10,613 nucleotides of DNA from an uncultured Actinomycetes bacterium (GCA_903845465.1 CAIMXQ010000133.1:1-10613); one strand, 5' to 3'. Counted from the stretch's first letter, positions 1 through 6,948 are shown. Made by a program: numbers and translations. The notes: generated from the sequence alone by a model not told the origin.

Positions 1-1106
1 AGCTGCTCCACTGTGGCATCCCAGCCCTTTACATCTTCAGGCTTACGAGGAGCCTTGCCAATGTAGCGAGCAGATGGACGGATCAAACGACCAGTGCGCT
101 TCTGCTCGAGGATATGTGCAGACCATCCCGCAGTGCGAGCTGCTGTAAACATGGATGTAAAGAGTGGCGCAGGAACTTGTGCGAAGTCCAAAATAATTGC
201 CGCCCAGAATTCCACATTTGTCTCAAGTACGCGATCTGGTTGACGCTCGTGAAGTTCCTTAAGAGCTGCCTTCTCGAGCGCTTCTGCAACTGCATAACGA
301 GGAGCGTTAAGTTCTTTAGCTGTGCGACGAAGTGTGCGAGCGCGTGGATCTTCTGCGCGATAGACGCGGTGACCAAATCCCATAAGACGTTCTTTGCGAT
401 CAAGAAGTCCCTTTACATAGGCTTCCGCATTTCCAGTCTTCTCAACTTCTTCGATCATATGCAATACACGAGATGGTGCACCACCATGAAGTGGACCTGA
501 CATCGCACCGATTGCACCCGAAAGTGCGGCGCAGACATCTGCACCAGTGGATGCAATAACGCGACCTGTAAATGTTGATGCATTCATTCCATGTTCTGCA
601 GCTGATACAAAGTATGCATCGATTGCGCGAACGTGTAATGGATCTGGCTCTCCGCGCCAACGAATCATCATGCGCTCTACAACTGTGTGCGCTTTATCAA
701 CCTGTGATTCAGGAACCATAGGAGAAATAATTCCGCGAGCTGCTTGTGCAAGGTATGAAAGAACCATGACAGATGTACGTGCAAGGTTGCTGCGCGCTTC
801 TTCATCTGAAATATCAAGAATTGGCTTAAAGCCCCATGCTGGAGCAAGCATTGCGATTGCAGATTGAATATCTACGCGAACATCGCCTGAGTGAACAGGA
901 AGTGGGAATGGCTCTGCATTAGGAAGGCCTGGATTAAATTCATCATCTACGAGAAGTCCCCATACGTTTCCGAATGAGACGCGACCTACGAGATCGTCGA
1001 TATCAACACCACGGTAGCGAAGTGCGCTACCTTCTTTATCTGGCTCTGCAATCTCTGATTCGAATGCAATTACGCCTTCAAGACCTGGCTTGAAATCATC
1101 TGACAC
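1..1106 (-). CDS. citA: Citrate synthase (citrate synthase 2, CitA type), 3' end cut by window edge
   Basis: The enzyme condenses acetyl-CoA and oxaloacetate into citrate, the entry step of the TCA cycle, in the cytoplasm. About 368 codons are visible. The M. tuberculosis CitA family is about 373 residues long, so only the last few residues are missing. The catalytic triad is present: His207 in GPLHGGA, His246 in GFGHRVY and Asp307 in LDFAQVP. The substrate-loop signature GHRVYRAEDPRA and the C-terminal GRLIRPSARYIG are also intact, and EHGMNASTF sits around residue 172. The start is GTG at 1104-1106, preceded by AGGAG six bases upstream, and the protein begins VSDDFKPGLEGVIAFE, matching the family N-terminus. 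It is divergent from pdxH. Some members of this branch also act as methylcitrate synthases, which the sequence alone does not decide. Identity is very secure. Confidence 0.96.
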   Translation of the reverse strand, partial: MSDDFKPGLEGVIAFESEIAEPDKEGSALRYRGVDIDDLVGRVSFGNVWGLLVDDEFNPGLPNAEPFPLPVHSGDVRVDIQSAIAMLAPAWGFKPILDISDEEARSNLARTSVMVLSYLAQAARGIISPMVPESQVDKAHTVVERMMIRWRGEPDPLHVRAIDAYFVSAAEHGMNASTFTGRVIASTGADVCAALSGAIGAMSGPLHGGAPSRVLHMIEEVEKTGNAEAYVKGLLDRKERLMGFGHRVYRAEDPRARTLRRTAKELNAPRYAVAEALEKAALKELHERQPDRVLETNVEFWAAIILDFAQVPAPLFTSMFTAARTAGWSAHILEQKRTGRLIRPSARYIGKAPRKPEDVKGWDATVEQ

Positions 1107-1136
1107 GGTGTTCTCCTCTTAAGAAAATCATCTAAT

Positions 1137-1165
1137 CCTGCGGGTAATTCTGCACCTCCCGCAGG
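1137..1165. repeat. Inverted repeat (8-bp arms, 13-bp spacer) in the citA-pdxH divergent region
   Basis: CCTGCGGG (1137-1144) and CCCGCAGG (1158-1165) are perfect inverted arms separated by 13 bases. The repeat lies in the 120-bp gap between two divergent genes, so it could be an operator or a leader hairpin. There is no T-run on either side, so a terminator is unlikely. No known regulator site was recognised. Confidence 0.5.
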
Positions 1166-1200
1166 GGTGCTGGCCACCAATCGGTGCGGAGATGCACTCA

Positions 1201-1221
1201 TATCGAAAGTGAGGTTCGATA
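1201..1221. promoter_or_regulatory. Inverted repeat TATCGAA-N7-TTCGATA just upstream of pdxH
   Basis: Perfect 7-bp arms at 1201-1207 and 1215-1221 flank AGTGAGG, which also contains the only Shine-Dalgarno-like GAGG ahead of the pdxH ATG at 1227. The geometry (21 bp, dyad symmetry, five bases before the start codon) fits a dimeric repressor operator or an RNA hairpin that would hide the ribosome site. The regulator is unknown. Confidence 0.45.
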
Positions 1222-1226
1222 CACCT

Positions 1227-1922
1227 ATGTCCCATGATGAACCTCAGGTAAACGGCCAACTCGAACGCGATGCGATTCGTGCGATGCGCCGCTCCTATGG
1301 CGAGGCCGGTCTTGAATCGCTACCCAATGATCCCTTTGTCGCCTTCCACTCCTGGCTCACCGAAGCAGCCGCCAATCCATTTATCGTTGAAGCAAATGCA
1401 ATGGTGCTTTCCACTCTAGGAACTGATGAGAACGGCGCTGATGCAATCACTACTCGCACTGTCCTATTGAAAGATGTTTCGCAAGGTGGATTCACATTCT
1501 TTACCAACTACGGGTCTCGGAAAGGGCAAGCAATCGAATTGAATGCGCAAGTAACACTGCTCTTTCCTTGGTATTCGATGGAGCGACAAGTATCAATCAG
1601 TGGATTTGCAGAAAAGATTTCGCGCGAAGAATCTGAAGATTACTTTGCAACGCGTCCATGGTCTTCACAAATTGGCGCGTGGGCATCTGCGCAATCGGCA
1701 CCACTTGCATCACGCGAAGAACTTGAACAACGATTTAAGGGCGCATCGGAAAAGTGGCCCGAAGGCACAACGGTTCCATGCCCACCTCAGTGGGGTGGGT
1801 ATCGTGTGACCCCAGTCAATATTGAATTCTGGCAGGGGCGATACTCACGCCTACATGATCGCCTTCGCTATGAGCGGTCTAACATCGCATCCAATTGGGA
1901 AGTACATAGGTACTACCCGTAG
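1227..1922 (+). CDS. pdxH: Pyridoxamine/pyridoxine 5'-phosphate oxidase
   Basis: This FMN enzyme oxidises pyridoxamine or pyridoxine 5'-phosphate to pyridoxal 5'-phosphate (PLP), the last step of PLP salvage. From the ATG at 1227 the product has 231 residues, close to the usual 215-230. The N-terminal RRSYGEAGL (21-29) is typical of the family. The FMN-binding segments are RTVLLK (77-82) and FFTNYGSRKG (91-100), followed by RQVSISG (120-126). The C-terminal RLHDR (208-212) carries the Arg/His pair that contacts the PLP phosphate and substrate. I chose 1227 because MSHDEPQ matches the expected N-terminal length. GTG codons at 1167 and 1209 are in frame but would add unconserved residues, and neither has a good ribosome site. 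A GAGG lies 12 bases before 1227. serC, a PLP enzyme gene, follows after 9 bp, so PdxH may supply its cofactor. Confidence 0.93.
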   Translation: MSHDEPQVNGQLERDAIRAMRRSYGEAGLESLPNDPFVAFHSWLTEAAANPFIVEANAMVLSTLGTDENGADAITTRTVLLKDVSQGGFTFFTNYGSRKGQAIELNAQVTLLFPWYSMERQVSISGFAEKISREESEDYFATRPWSSQIGAWASAQSAPLASREELEQRFKGASEKWPEGTTVPCPPQWGGYRVTPVNIEFWQGRYSRLHDRLRYERSNIASNWEVHRYYP

Positions 1923-1925
1923 TCT
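1920..1925 (+). promoter_or_regulatory. Leaderless -10 element (TAGTCT) of serC, overlapping the pdxH stop
   Basis: TAGTCT occupies -12 to -7 relative to the serC ATG and matches TANNNT. Its first three bases are the pdxH stop codon TAG. There is no Shine-Dalgarno before serC, so a leaderless serC transcript in addition to pdxH read-through is plausible. TTGGGA at 1895-1900 is a weak -35 candidate with a 19-bp spacer. Confidence 0.5.
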
Positions 1926-1931
1926 TGCCCA

Positions 1932-3053
1932 ATGAGCGCAGAAATTCTTATTCCAGATAATCTCAAGCCACGTGATGGTCGTTTCGGTTGTGGTCCATCA
2001 AAGATTCGCCCCGAAGCTCTTGCATCTCTTACTGCGCCTGGAAGCGATTACATTCTCGGAACATCGCACCGACAGAAGCCTGTCAAGAACGTTGTAAAGA
2101 GCGTTCGCGAAGGCCTTAACTCACTCTTCTCATTGCCTGAAGGTTATGAAGTTGTACTTGGTAATGGTGGCTCCACTGCATTCTGGGATATCGCAACATT
2201 TGGTCTCATTGAAGATCGCTCACAGCACTTAGTTTTCGGCGAATTCTCATCAAAGTTCGCTGCCGCTGCAAAGGAAGCACCATTCCTTGGCGAACCAACA
2301 GTAATCAAATCTGAACCAGGCACTCATCCCGCAGCTGTTGCCGAAGCTGGTATCGATGTTTACGCACTGACACATAACGAGACTTCAACAGGCGTTGCAA
2401 TGCCAATCAAGCGTCCAGCAGGAACAGATGGCGCACTCGTACTCGTCGATGCAACATCGGCTGCAGGTGGGTTAGATGTCGATGCAAAAGAATTCGATAC
2501 CTACTACTTCGCGCCGCAGAAATCTTTCGCATCCGATGGTGGATTGTGGCTTGCAATCATGAGCCCAGCAGCAATCGCACGTGCGGAGAAAATCAAGGCA
2601 AGAGGTCGTTGGATTCCAGCATTCTTCGATCTCGGAACTGCAATTGAAAATTCTCGTCTCGATCAGACTTACAACACACCGGCACTTGTCACTTTGATGT
2701 TGCTCGACGAGCAGATCAAGTGGATGAACACAAATGGTGGTCTCAAATTTGCAGCAGGTCGTAGCGCAGATTCTGCATCACGCCTCTATGGATGGGCTGA
2801 AAAGACCAGCTACACAACTCCTTTTGTTGTCGATCCTGCACAGCGCTCAAAGGTTGTTGGAACAATTAACTTTGATGATGCAATCGATGCAACCAAAGTT
2901 GCTGCAGCGCTCCGCGCCAACGGAATAGTAGATACAGAGCCTTATCGCAAGCTCGGTAAGAACCAACTTCGCATCGGGATGTTCCCTGCAATCGATCCAT
3001 CAGATATCGATGCTCTGACAGCATCTATCGACTTCGTTGTATCTCAGCTCTAA
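1932..3053 (+). CDS. serC: Phosphoserine aminotransferase, actinobacterial type
   Basis: SerC transfers an amino group from glutamate to 3-phosphohydroxypyruvate, giving phosphoserine in the serine pathway. In some bacteria it also acts in de novo PLP synthesis. The 373-residue protein matches the length of the actinobacterial SerC class. The substrate-binding start is FGCGPSKIRPEAL (18-30) and GTSHRQKPVKNVV (43-55) follows. HNETSTG (148-154) and Asp173 in LVDATSAAGG contact the PLP ring. Lys197 in FAPQKSFASDGG is the Schiff-base lysine. The fold is the cytoplasmic class V aminotransferase type. The start follows the pdxH stop by 9 bp and lacks a Shine-Dalgarno, but a TANNNT element sits at the leaderless distance. 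The stop TAA shares one base with the next gene (TAATG), so translation of the transporter is probably coupled. Confidence 0.96.
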   Translation: MSAEILIPDNLKPRDGRFGCGPSKIRPEALASLTAPGSDYILGTSHRQKPVKNVVKSVREGLNSLFSLPEGYEVVLGNGGSTAFWDIATFGLIEDRSQHLVFGEFSSKFAAAAKEAPFLGEPTVIKSEPGTHPAAVAEAGIDVYALTHNETSTGVAMPIKRPAGTDGALVLVDATSAAGGLDVDAKEFDTYYFAPQKSFASDGGLWLAIMSPAAIARAEKIKARGRWIPAFFDLGTAIENSRLDQTYNTPALVTLMLLDEQIKWMNTNGGLKFAAGRSADSASRLYGWAEKTSYTTPFVVDPAQRSKVVGTINFDDAIDATKVAAALRANGIVDTEPYRKLGKNQLRIGMFPAIDPSDIDALTASIDFVVSQL

Positions 3054-4216
3054 TGCCGCACGTCGTCAAACGCGATAGTTACTTTTGGACAATCGCCCTT
3101 CAGACATTTGCGGTCAATTTCTTCCTAGGTGGTTTCGGCCCCGCACAACCACTGCTGCGTGCAGATCAGCACACATCTCTTACTATCGCCGGACTTCATG
3201 GAACAGCGATGGGCTTGGCCTCGATCTGCGCGGGTTTACTTAATCCACATTTAGCCCATCGATTCGGGCGCGATAACACTGCCTGGCTCGGCCTAGGAAT
3301 TTTTAGCATCGGTATCGCAGTGATTGTCTTCTCCCCGCCAGTACAGATAACAATTCTTGGTTCTCTTATCGCAGGTTTTGGAACATCTATTGTCATCAAT
3401 AATTTTGTTACCTCTCTTAATAAGCATTACGGAAAGAGCGCTCCCTTTGCAGTAATGCAGGCAAATGGAATCGGTTCGATGGGTTATATATTCGGAACTT
3501 TGAGCATCGGAACAATCGCAAATCTCAACCGATCACATTGGCGCCTTGGGTTATTGGTAATCTTGCCGGTCGTTGCATACCTTTACTTTATTCGTCGCGA
3601 TAAATCGCTGAGCGAACATGTTCCAGGAGAACATGGCCCACAAAAGGGCAAGCTCTCGATTAAATATTGGATCGCATGGGTTGGATTCGTGGCGGTAATT
3701 TCAAGCGAATTTGCAACATCCTTCTGGGCAGCAGCCCTTGTCCGCGATAGAACAAATGCCAGCCCTGCTATCTCAACTCTTGCGATTGTTGCACTCGGTT
3801 CAGGTATGGCAATCGGCCGTTGGTATGGTGCGCAAACGCTCAAGAAGTTTGAACCAGATACTCAGTTAAAGATCTTTATTGCAACGCAATTTCTAGGCTT
3901 TGCGATCTTATGGTTCTCGCACAATCTCACCTTAAGCATTGCAGCAATCTTGATTGTCGGCCTTGGGATCTCAAGCCAATTCGCACTCAGCTCTATCCGC
4001 CTCATTGGTCTTAGCGATGGACGTCCTGATTTAGCTATCGGTAAGAGTTCAATGGCTGCCGGACTTGCAATTGGTGGCGCCCCATTTGCACTTGGTGTCT
4101 TGGGAGACCACTTAGGAATTTCAAGGGCATACATGATGGTTCCTGCGTTGATTCTTATTGCATACTTCATCGTGCAATTCATTCCTTCTCACATACTTGC
4201 AGAAGATGAACTTTAA
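3053..4216 (+). CDS. Major facilitator superfamily transporter (substrate unknown)
   Basis: This 387-residue membrane protein has about 12 predicted hydrophobic helices, the normal size for an MFS carrier. Helices cluster at about 11-30, 45-64, 77-94, 98-120, 136-156 and 163-180. A polar central loop (181-200, RRDKSLSEHVPGE) follows, and six more helices run to residue 380. A degenerate MFS motif A, NPHLAHRFGRDNT (64-75), lies between helices 2 and 3, and RSHWRLGL (160-167) begins helix 6. The ATG overlaps the serC stop by one base (TAATG) and has no ribosome site, so it is probably expressed with serC. That suggests, without proving, a role linked to amino-acid or small-metabolite export. 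No substrate can be inferred. The 3' end faces the second transporter gene, with only about 45 bp between their stops. Confidence 0.85.
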   Translation: MPHVVKRDSYFWTIALQTFAVNFFLGGFGPAQPLLRADQHTSLTIAGLHGTAMGLASICAGLLNPHLAHRFGRDNTAWLGLGIFSIGIAVIVFSPPVQITILGSLIAGFGTSIVINNFVTSLNKHYGKSAPFAVMQANGIGSMGYIFGTLSIGTIANLNRSHWRLGLLVILPVVAYLYFIRRDKSLSEHVPGEHGPQKGKLSIKYWIAWVGFVAVISSEFATSFWAAALVRDRTNASPAISTLAIVALGSGMAIGRWYGAQTLKKFEPDTQLKIFIATQFLGFAILWFSHNLTLSIAAILIVGLGISSQFALSSIRLIGLSDGRPDLAIGKSSMAAGLAIGGAPFALGVLGDHLGISRAYMMVPALILIAYFIVQFIPSHILAEDEL

Positions 4217-4283
4217 GAGCAGGCGCTTGATTACGGCCCTGACACTTATTGGCCTGGTACTTATTGTTTTCTTAGGACGCTAG
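4206..4283 (+). CDS. Possible 25-residue single-helix membrane peptide
   Basis: An ORF of 25 codons starts at ATG 4206, inside the last four codons of the upstream MFS gene in another frame, and ends at TAG 4281-4283. The product begins MNFKSRR and continues with about 17 hydrophobic residues (ITALTLIGLVLIVFLG) before a final Arg. A positive N-terminus followed by one helix is the classic layout of small inner-membrane proteins. The 3' end overlaps the tail of the opposite-strand transporter gene by 23 bp. The ribosome site is poor (only AGAAG close to the ATG), so expression would depend on coupling to the MFS gene. No family is recognised. It may be chance, but the composition is unusually protein-like. 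Confidence 0.35.
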   Translation: MNFKSRRLITALTLIGLVLIVFLGR

Positions 4284-5520
4284 AAACCCTGTAATCCCCT
4301 GGGGATTCGACTTCATCCCTGTAAAGAATCCAAATAACAACCGCAGCTACAAATGAAATTGCACCACAAAGAGCAATTGTCTCCCGAACTCCAATTGATT
4401 CAGACCAATACCCGATGAGTAGTGATCCAAAGGGAGCACCTCCCATAAAGATCAATAGGTAAATTCCCATGACGCGTCCGCGCACCGCCGGATCACTATG
4501 TGTCTGCACGTAAGAGTTGGCTGAAATCAACATCGTAAGTGCTGTGATGCCACATACCGGAAGCCATAATGAATATGTTAGATAGCTAGGCGTCCATGCC
4601 AAAATAATCACGGCTATCGAAAAAACCATTCCTAATTTGATAATAAATCGAGTATTACGAAATTTCTCCAACCGCCCTGCGAAGAGTGCTCCAGTGAGTG
4701 ACCCGACGGCTATAAAAGTACCCAGCAATCCATAGGCGGCAGCACCTCTATGGAAGATATGTGTCGCCATGAGCGCATTGAAGATTACGAAGTTAAGGCC
4801 AAATGTTGAAGCAAAGAAGACGAGAAGCAAGACAACATACAAGTCAGGGCGAGCCAAGGCATAGCGAAGCCCTTCTCGCACGGTACCGAGCGTCTCTTCC
4901 TTTTTGAGATTAAAGAAATCGGATTTGCGCATCGCAACAAGTGCACCGATGACAAAGAGATATGAGGTCGCATTAATGAGAAAGGAAGGACCAGTGCCAA
5001 ATCGTGCGATAAGAAAGCCTGATATTGCTGGCCCTACGAGGCGACCCAAATTAAAATTGGCAGAGTTAAGGCTCACTGCATTTGCTACATCTGACTGGCC
5101 AACAATCTCGGAGGTGAAACTCTGCCTTATTGGTGCATCTAGCGCAGTTGCGATGCCCAGAAGAGCAGCACAAGCAAAGACTTCCCACAGTTTAATCTGG
5201 TGAGCCACAACGAGTATTCCAAGAATGTAACAGGCAACTGCGGCCGTGATATTTGTTGCGATTAATAACTTTCGCTTATCAATGCGATCTGCCATCGCAC
5301 CGCCTTGAAGGCTAAAAATTAATACAGGAGTAAATTGGACTGCAGTAACTAAGCCTAAATATGTTCCACTGTTATGTGTGAGCTGAAGTACGAGCCAGTC
5401 TTGCGCGATACGTTGCGCCCATGTTCCGACATTAGAAAGTACGCTGGCAGGAAAGAGAATGCGAAAGTTACGATGGCGAAATGATCGCCAGTTTCCGTTC
5501 TCATCAACCTTAATTCGCAT
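4261..5520 (-). CDS. MFS_3-family transporter (EntS/DHA3-like efflux permease)
   Basis: This 419-residue, 12-helix protein belongs by motif to the MFS_3 group, which includes enterobactin exporter EntS and macrolide/drug effluxers. Features seen are the N-terminal FRHRNFRILFPASVLSNVGTW (14-34), where NVGTWAQRIAQDWLV leads helix 1, and motif A GGAMADRIDKRKLL (73-86). The hallmark LDAPIRQSFTSEIVG (127-141) comes next, then LGRLVGPAISG (158-168), a central cytoplasmic loop (199-220) and RGRVMGIYLL (347-356). It probably uses the proton gradient for export. The substrate is unknown. The ATG at 5518-5520 has a purine-rich AGAAGAG a few bases upstream. It is divergent from the DUF2530 gene with 12 bp between start codons, so its promoter must lie inside that gene. 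Pairing of an MFS_3 gene with DUF2530 is, from memory, also seen in mycobacteria. Confidence 0.88.
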   Translation of the reverse strand: MRIKVDENGNWRSFRHRNFRILFPASVLSNVGTWAQRIAQDWLVLQLTHNSGTYLGLVTAVQFTPVLIFSLQGGAMADRIDKRKLLIATNITAAVACYILGILVVAHQIKLWEVFACAALLGIATALDAPIRQSFTSEIVGQSDVANAVSLNSANFNLGRLVGPAISGFLIARFGTGPSFLINATSYLFVIGALVAMRKSDFFNLKKEETLGTVREGLRYALARPDLYVVLLLVFFASTFGLNFVIFNALMATHIFHRGAAAYGLLGTFIAVGSLTGALFAGRLEKFRNTRFIIKLGMVFSIAVIILAWTPSYLTYSLWLPVCGITALTMLISANSYVQTHSDPAVRGRVMGIYLLIFMGGAPFGSLLIGYWSESIGVRETIALCGAISFVAAVVIWILYRDEVESPGDYRVSSVLRKQ

Positions 5521-5526
5521 TACTCT
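5521..5526 (+). promoter_or_regulatory. Leaderless -10 element (TACTCT) of the DUF2530 gene
   Basis: TACTCT lies at -12 to -7 from the ATG at 5533, an exact TANNNT at leaderless spacing, with no Shine-Dalgarno between. On the opposite strand the same 12 bp encode the purine-rich ribosome site of the divergent transporter. Confidence 0.5.
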
Positions 5527-5532
5527 TCTCTT

Positions 5533-5736
5533 ATGGCTACCAAGTCTTCAGGATCAAATATCAAGGCGGTTGTAACTCTAATCGCTATCGGCTCTATCTG
5601 CTGGCTCGCAGCAGGTGTCGTTGCAATTGCAGCAGGCGCCCAATCCAAAATTATCTGGACATGCTTCGTAGGTGCGATTCTAGGAGCAATGGGCATTCGT
5701 TATTCGATACGACGATCACGCCGTAGCGGTATTTAA
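5533..5736 (+). CDS. DUF2530-type small membrane protein
   Basis: This 67-residue protein has two hydrophobic helices (about 11-35 and 39-56) and a strongly basic tail (RYSIRRSRRSGI). The second helix reads IIWTCFVGAILGAMGI and is followed by arginines, which matches the conserved W-T-C-x-x-G-x-x-L-G pattern of DUF2530 proteins as I remember them. The function is unknown, and the protein is expected in the cytoplasmic membrane with both ends inside. The gene is squeezed between neighbours. It starts 12 bp from the divergent MFS_3 gene and ends in TTAA (5733-5736), which also supplies the stop of the convergent cold-shock gene. The start is supported by the leaderless -10 element. Family assignment is moderately sure, the coding call more so. 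Confidence 0.75.
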   Translation: MATKSSGSNIKAVVTLIAIGSICWLAAGVVAIAAGAQSKIIWTCFVGAILGAMGIRYSIRRSRRSGI

Positions 5737-6116
5737 GCTTCTAGCTGAGAAGCGATTCCGCGAAGAACGCGACCAAGGCGCTCTGCTTCAGCACCTGATG
5801 GATGGCGCCCCTGACGCAAGCCGTTTCCAACGCGATCTAAGATCTTAATAGTGTCTTCAATCATCGCTGCAAGATCATCGTTATTAACGCGTGAATTTTC
5901 TGCAAGTGATACCGGTGCATCAACAATATGCACTGACATTGCTTGTGGTCCCTTTCGTGAATCAATCACAGAGAACTCGAGCTTGGTGCCAGGCTTTACA
6001 GTTGCAACGCCCTCGGGGAGTGCAGATGATGCGAGATAGACATCTTCGCCTTCATCGGATGCAATAAATCCAAAACCTTTTTCAAGGGAAAACCATTTAA
6101 CTTTTCCTGTAGGCAT
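5733..6116 (-). CDS. Cold-shock domain protein with actinobacterial C-terminal extension
   Basis: This is a nucleic-acid-binding protein, probably an RNA chaperone in the cytoplasm. The 127 residues comprise a cold-shock domain (about 1-67) and a helical tail (about 72-127). The RNP1 motif KGFGFI is at 13-18. The RNP2 position reads VYLASSAL (26-33) and so lacks the usual His/Phe of VFVHF. Long actinobacterial Csp proteins such as M. tuberculosis CspB (135 residues) show the same type of RNP2 change. The tail (DDLAAMIEDTIKILDRVGNGLRQG region) is typical of those long forms and probably packs as helices. The start ATG at 6114-6116 has a strong AAGGAG eight bases upstream. The DUF3027 gene lies upstream on the same strand, a pairing I recall from other actinobacteria. 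The 3' end overlaps the convergent DUF2530 gene by 4 bp. Confidence 0.93.
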   Translation of the reverse strand: MPTGKVKWFSLEKGFGFIASDEGEDVYLASSALPEGVATVKPGTKLEFSVIDSRKGPQAMSVHIVDAPVSLAENSRVNNDDLAAMIEDTIKILDRVGNGLRQGRHPSGAEAERLGRVLRGIASQLEA

Positions 6117-6237
6117 TGCACTTACTCCTTAAATTTGCGGTACTCGTTTAATAATGCGAGCCGGGGGGATTCGGACAGGGGGCTAATTTATCGCAGAAAG
6201 GACTTACCTTGCTACGGGGTTTTAAGCGTGAATTGGG

Positions 6238-6900
6238 TTAAAGCGTCGCTTCGCTATGCGCACCGCAGCCGTGGTCTACGGAAACTACGCGTGCATCATC
6301 AGGTGCGATCGCATTTGCGCAGACACCAAATGATGATCGAAGTGAGCCAGCAATGGGAATAAAGAAACCGCATGATGAACATGGCTTTGGTGCACCTTGT
6401 GCGAGCGGAGTATTGGGGCCGCGATCGCCTGTATACCAACGCTTGCTTGCTTGATCGCGACCTTCTATAGATAGAACGCGTGGGCGCATCAAACCTAAAT
6501 CAAATACCTCTGTTGCATCTAGGCCTTCATCTTGTGCAAGTGCGTTGATGCCAGGAACTAAACGAGTATCTTCGAGAACACTTGGAACGATGACGCCGGG
6601 TTGAATATCTTCAGGAAGAATGCGATCCATATATGGAATGTGATCTGGTGCAAGAAGTGAATCAGGGCCAGGCAAGATCACTACATCGCAGATAGTTGGT
6701 GTTGCATCCTCATCAACCTTTGCAACAGTGATGCACCAGCGCCATCCGCGATAACCATCGATGTTGGCAATAAATAAATACGTTGCTACGCGATTTTCAT
6801 CATCGTAATCAACTGAGACAAAGTCGCCGACCTGTGTCGCAAATTCCGCATCTGCCAAAGCAGCATCGCGTGCAACGGTCTGTGCATCAAAAGTCTTCAT
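6238..6900 (-). CDS. DUF3027 protein with C-terminal Cys/His cluster
   Basis: This 220-residue cytoplasmic protein has unknown function. It matches the actinobacterial DUF3027 family by YRGWRWCITVA (50-60), VILPGPDSLLAPDHIPYMDR (74-93) and a C-terminal cluster. That cluster has Cys174 and Cys177 in CSSCGFF, Cys194 in FGVCANAIAPDD, and Cys212 and His215 in DHGCGAHSE. The spacing suggests a bound metal, most likely zinc, but this is inference. The ATG at 6898-6900 is chosen because the N-terminal MKTFDAQTVARDAALADAEF fits the family and a TACGAT element lies exactly at the leaderless distance. No Shine-Dalgarno is visible. The gene sits between the groEL terminator and the cold-shock gene, which it precedes by 121 bp on the same strand. 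The DUF3027-csp pairing hints at a shared RNA-related role. Confidence 0.88.
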   Translation of the reverse strand: MKTFDAQTVARDAALADAEFATQVGDFVSVDYDDENRVATYLFIANIDGYRGWRWCITVAKVDEDATPTICDVVILPGPDSLLAPDHIPYMDRILPEDIQPGVIVPSVLEDTRLVPGINALAQDEGLDATEVFDLGLMRPRVLSIEGRDQASKRWYTGDRGPNTPLAQGAPKPCSSCGFFIPIAGSLRSSFGVCANAIAPDDARVVSVDHGCGAHSEATL

Positions 6901-6906
6901 GCACTA

Positions 6907-6912
6907 ATCGTA
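6907..6912 (-). promoter_or_regulatory. Leaderless -10 element (TACGAT) of the DUF3027 gene
   Basis: On the minus strand TACGAT spans -12 to -7 from the ATG and is followed by TAGTGC. It starts eight bases downstream of the groEL terminator stem, so the DUF3027 gene probably has its own transcription start. Confidence 0.5.
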
Positions 6913-6920
6913 AAGCAGAA

Positions 6921-6948
6921 GGCCCCCGAGACGTTAATCTCGAGGGCC
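6921..6948 (-). terminator. Hairpin terminator of groEL
   Basis: Read on the minus strand, the arms GGCCCTCGAGA and TCTCGGGGGCC pair over 11 bp (one G-U) around the 6-base loop TTAACG. The hairpin begins 21 bases after the groEL stop. A modest T-rich stretch, TTCTGCTTTA, follows. In the plus direction the G-U pair becomes a C-A mismatch, so the minus strand is favoured. Confidence 0.75.

Noticed and set aside
114..867. Plus-strand open frames of 106-128 codons opposite citA
   Set aside because: They are antisense to a well-conserved citrate synthase; the products are Cys/Arg-rich and look like no protein family.
1167..1226. Upstream GTG starts (1167, 1209) that would extend PdxH by up to 20 residues
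   Set aside because: The added residues do not resemble PdxH N-termini, neither GTG has a well-placed ribosome site, and the extension would run across the inverted repeat at 1201-1221.
5737..5753. Hairpin GCTTCT-AGCTG-AGAAGC just after the DUF2530 stop, as a terminator
   Set aside because: The stem is only 6 bp, no T-run follows in either direction, and it lies in the coding end of the cold-shock gene, where it is explained by codons for ASQLEA.
6185..6213. TAAATT on the minus strand as the -10 of the cold-shock gene
   Set aside because: No -35 at a suitable distance (AGCAAG at 17 bp is poor), and other AT-rich hexamers in the gap fit as well, so no promoter was called.
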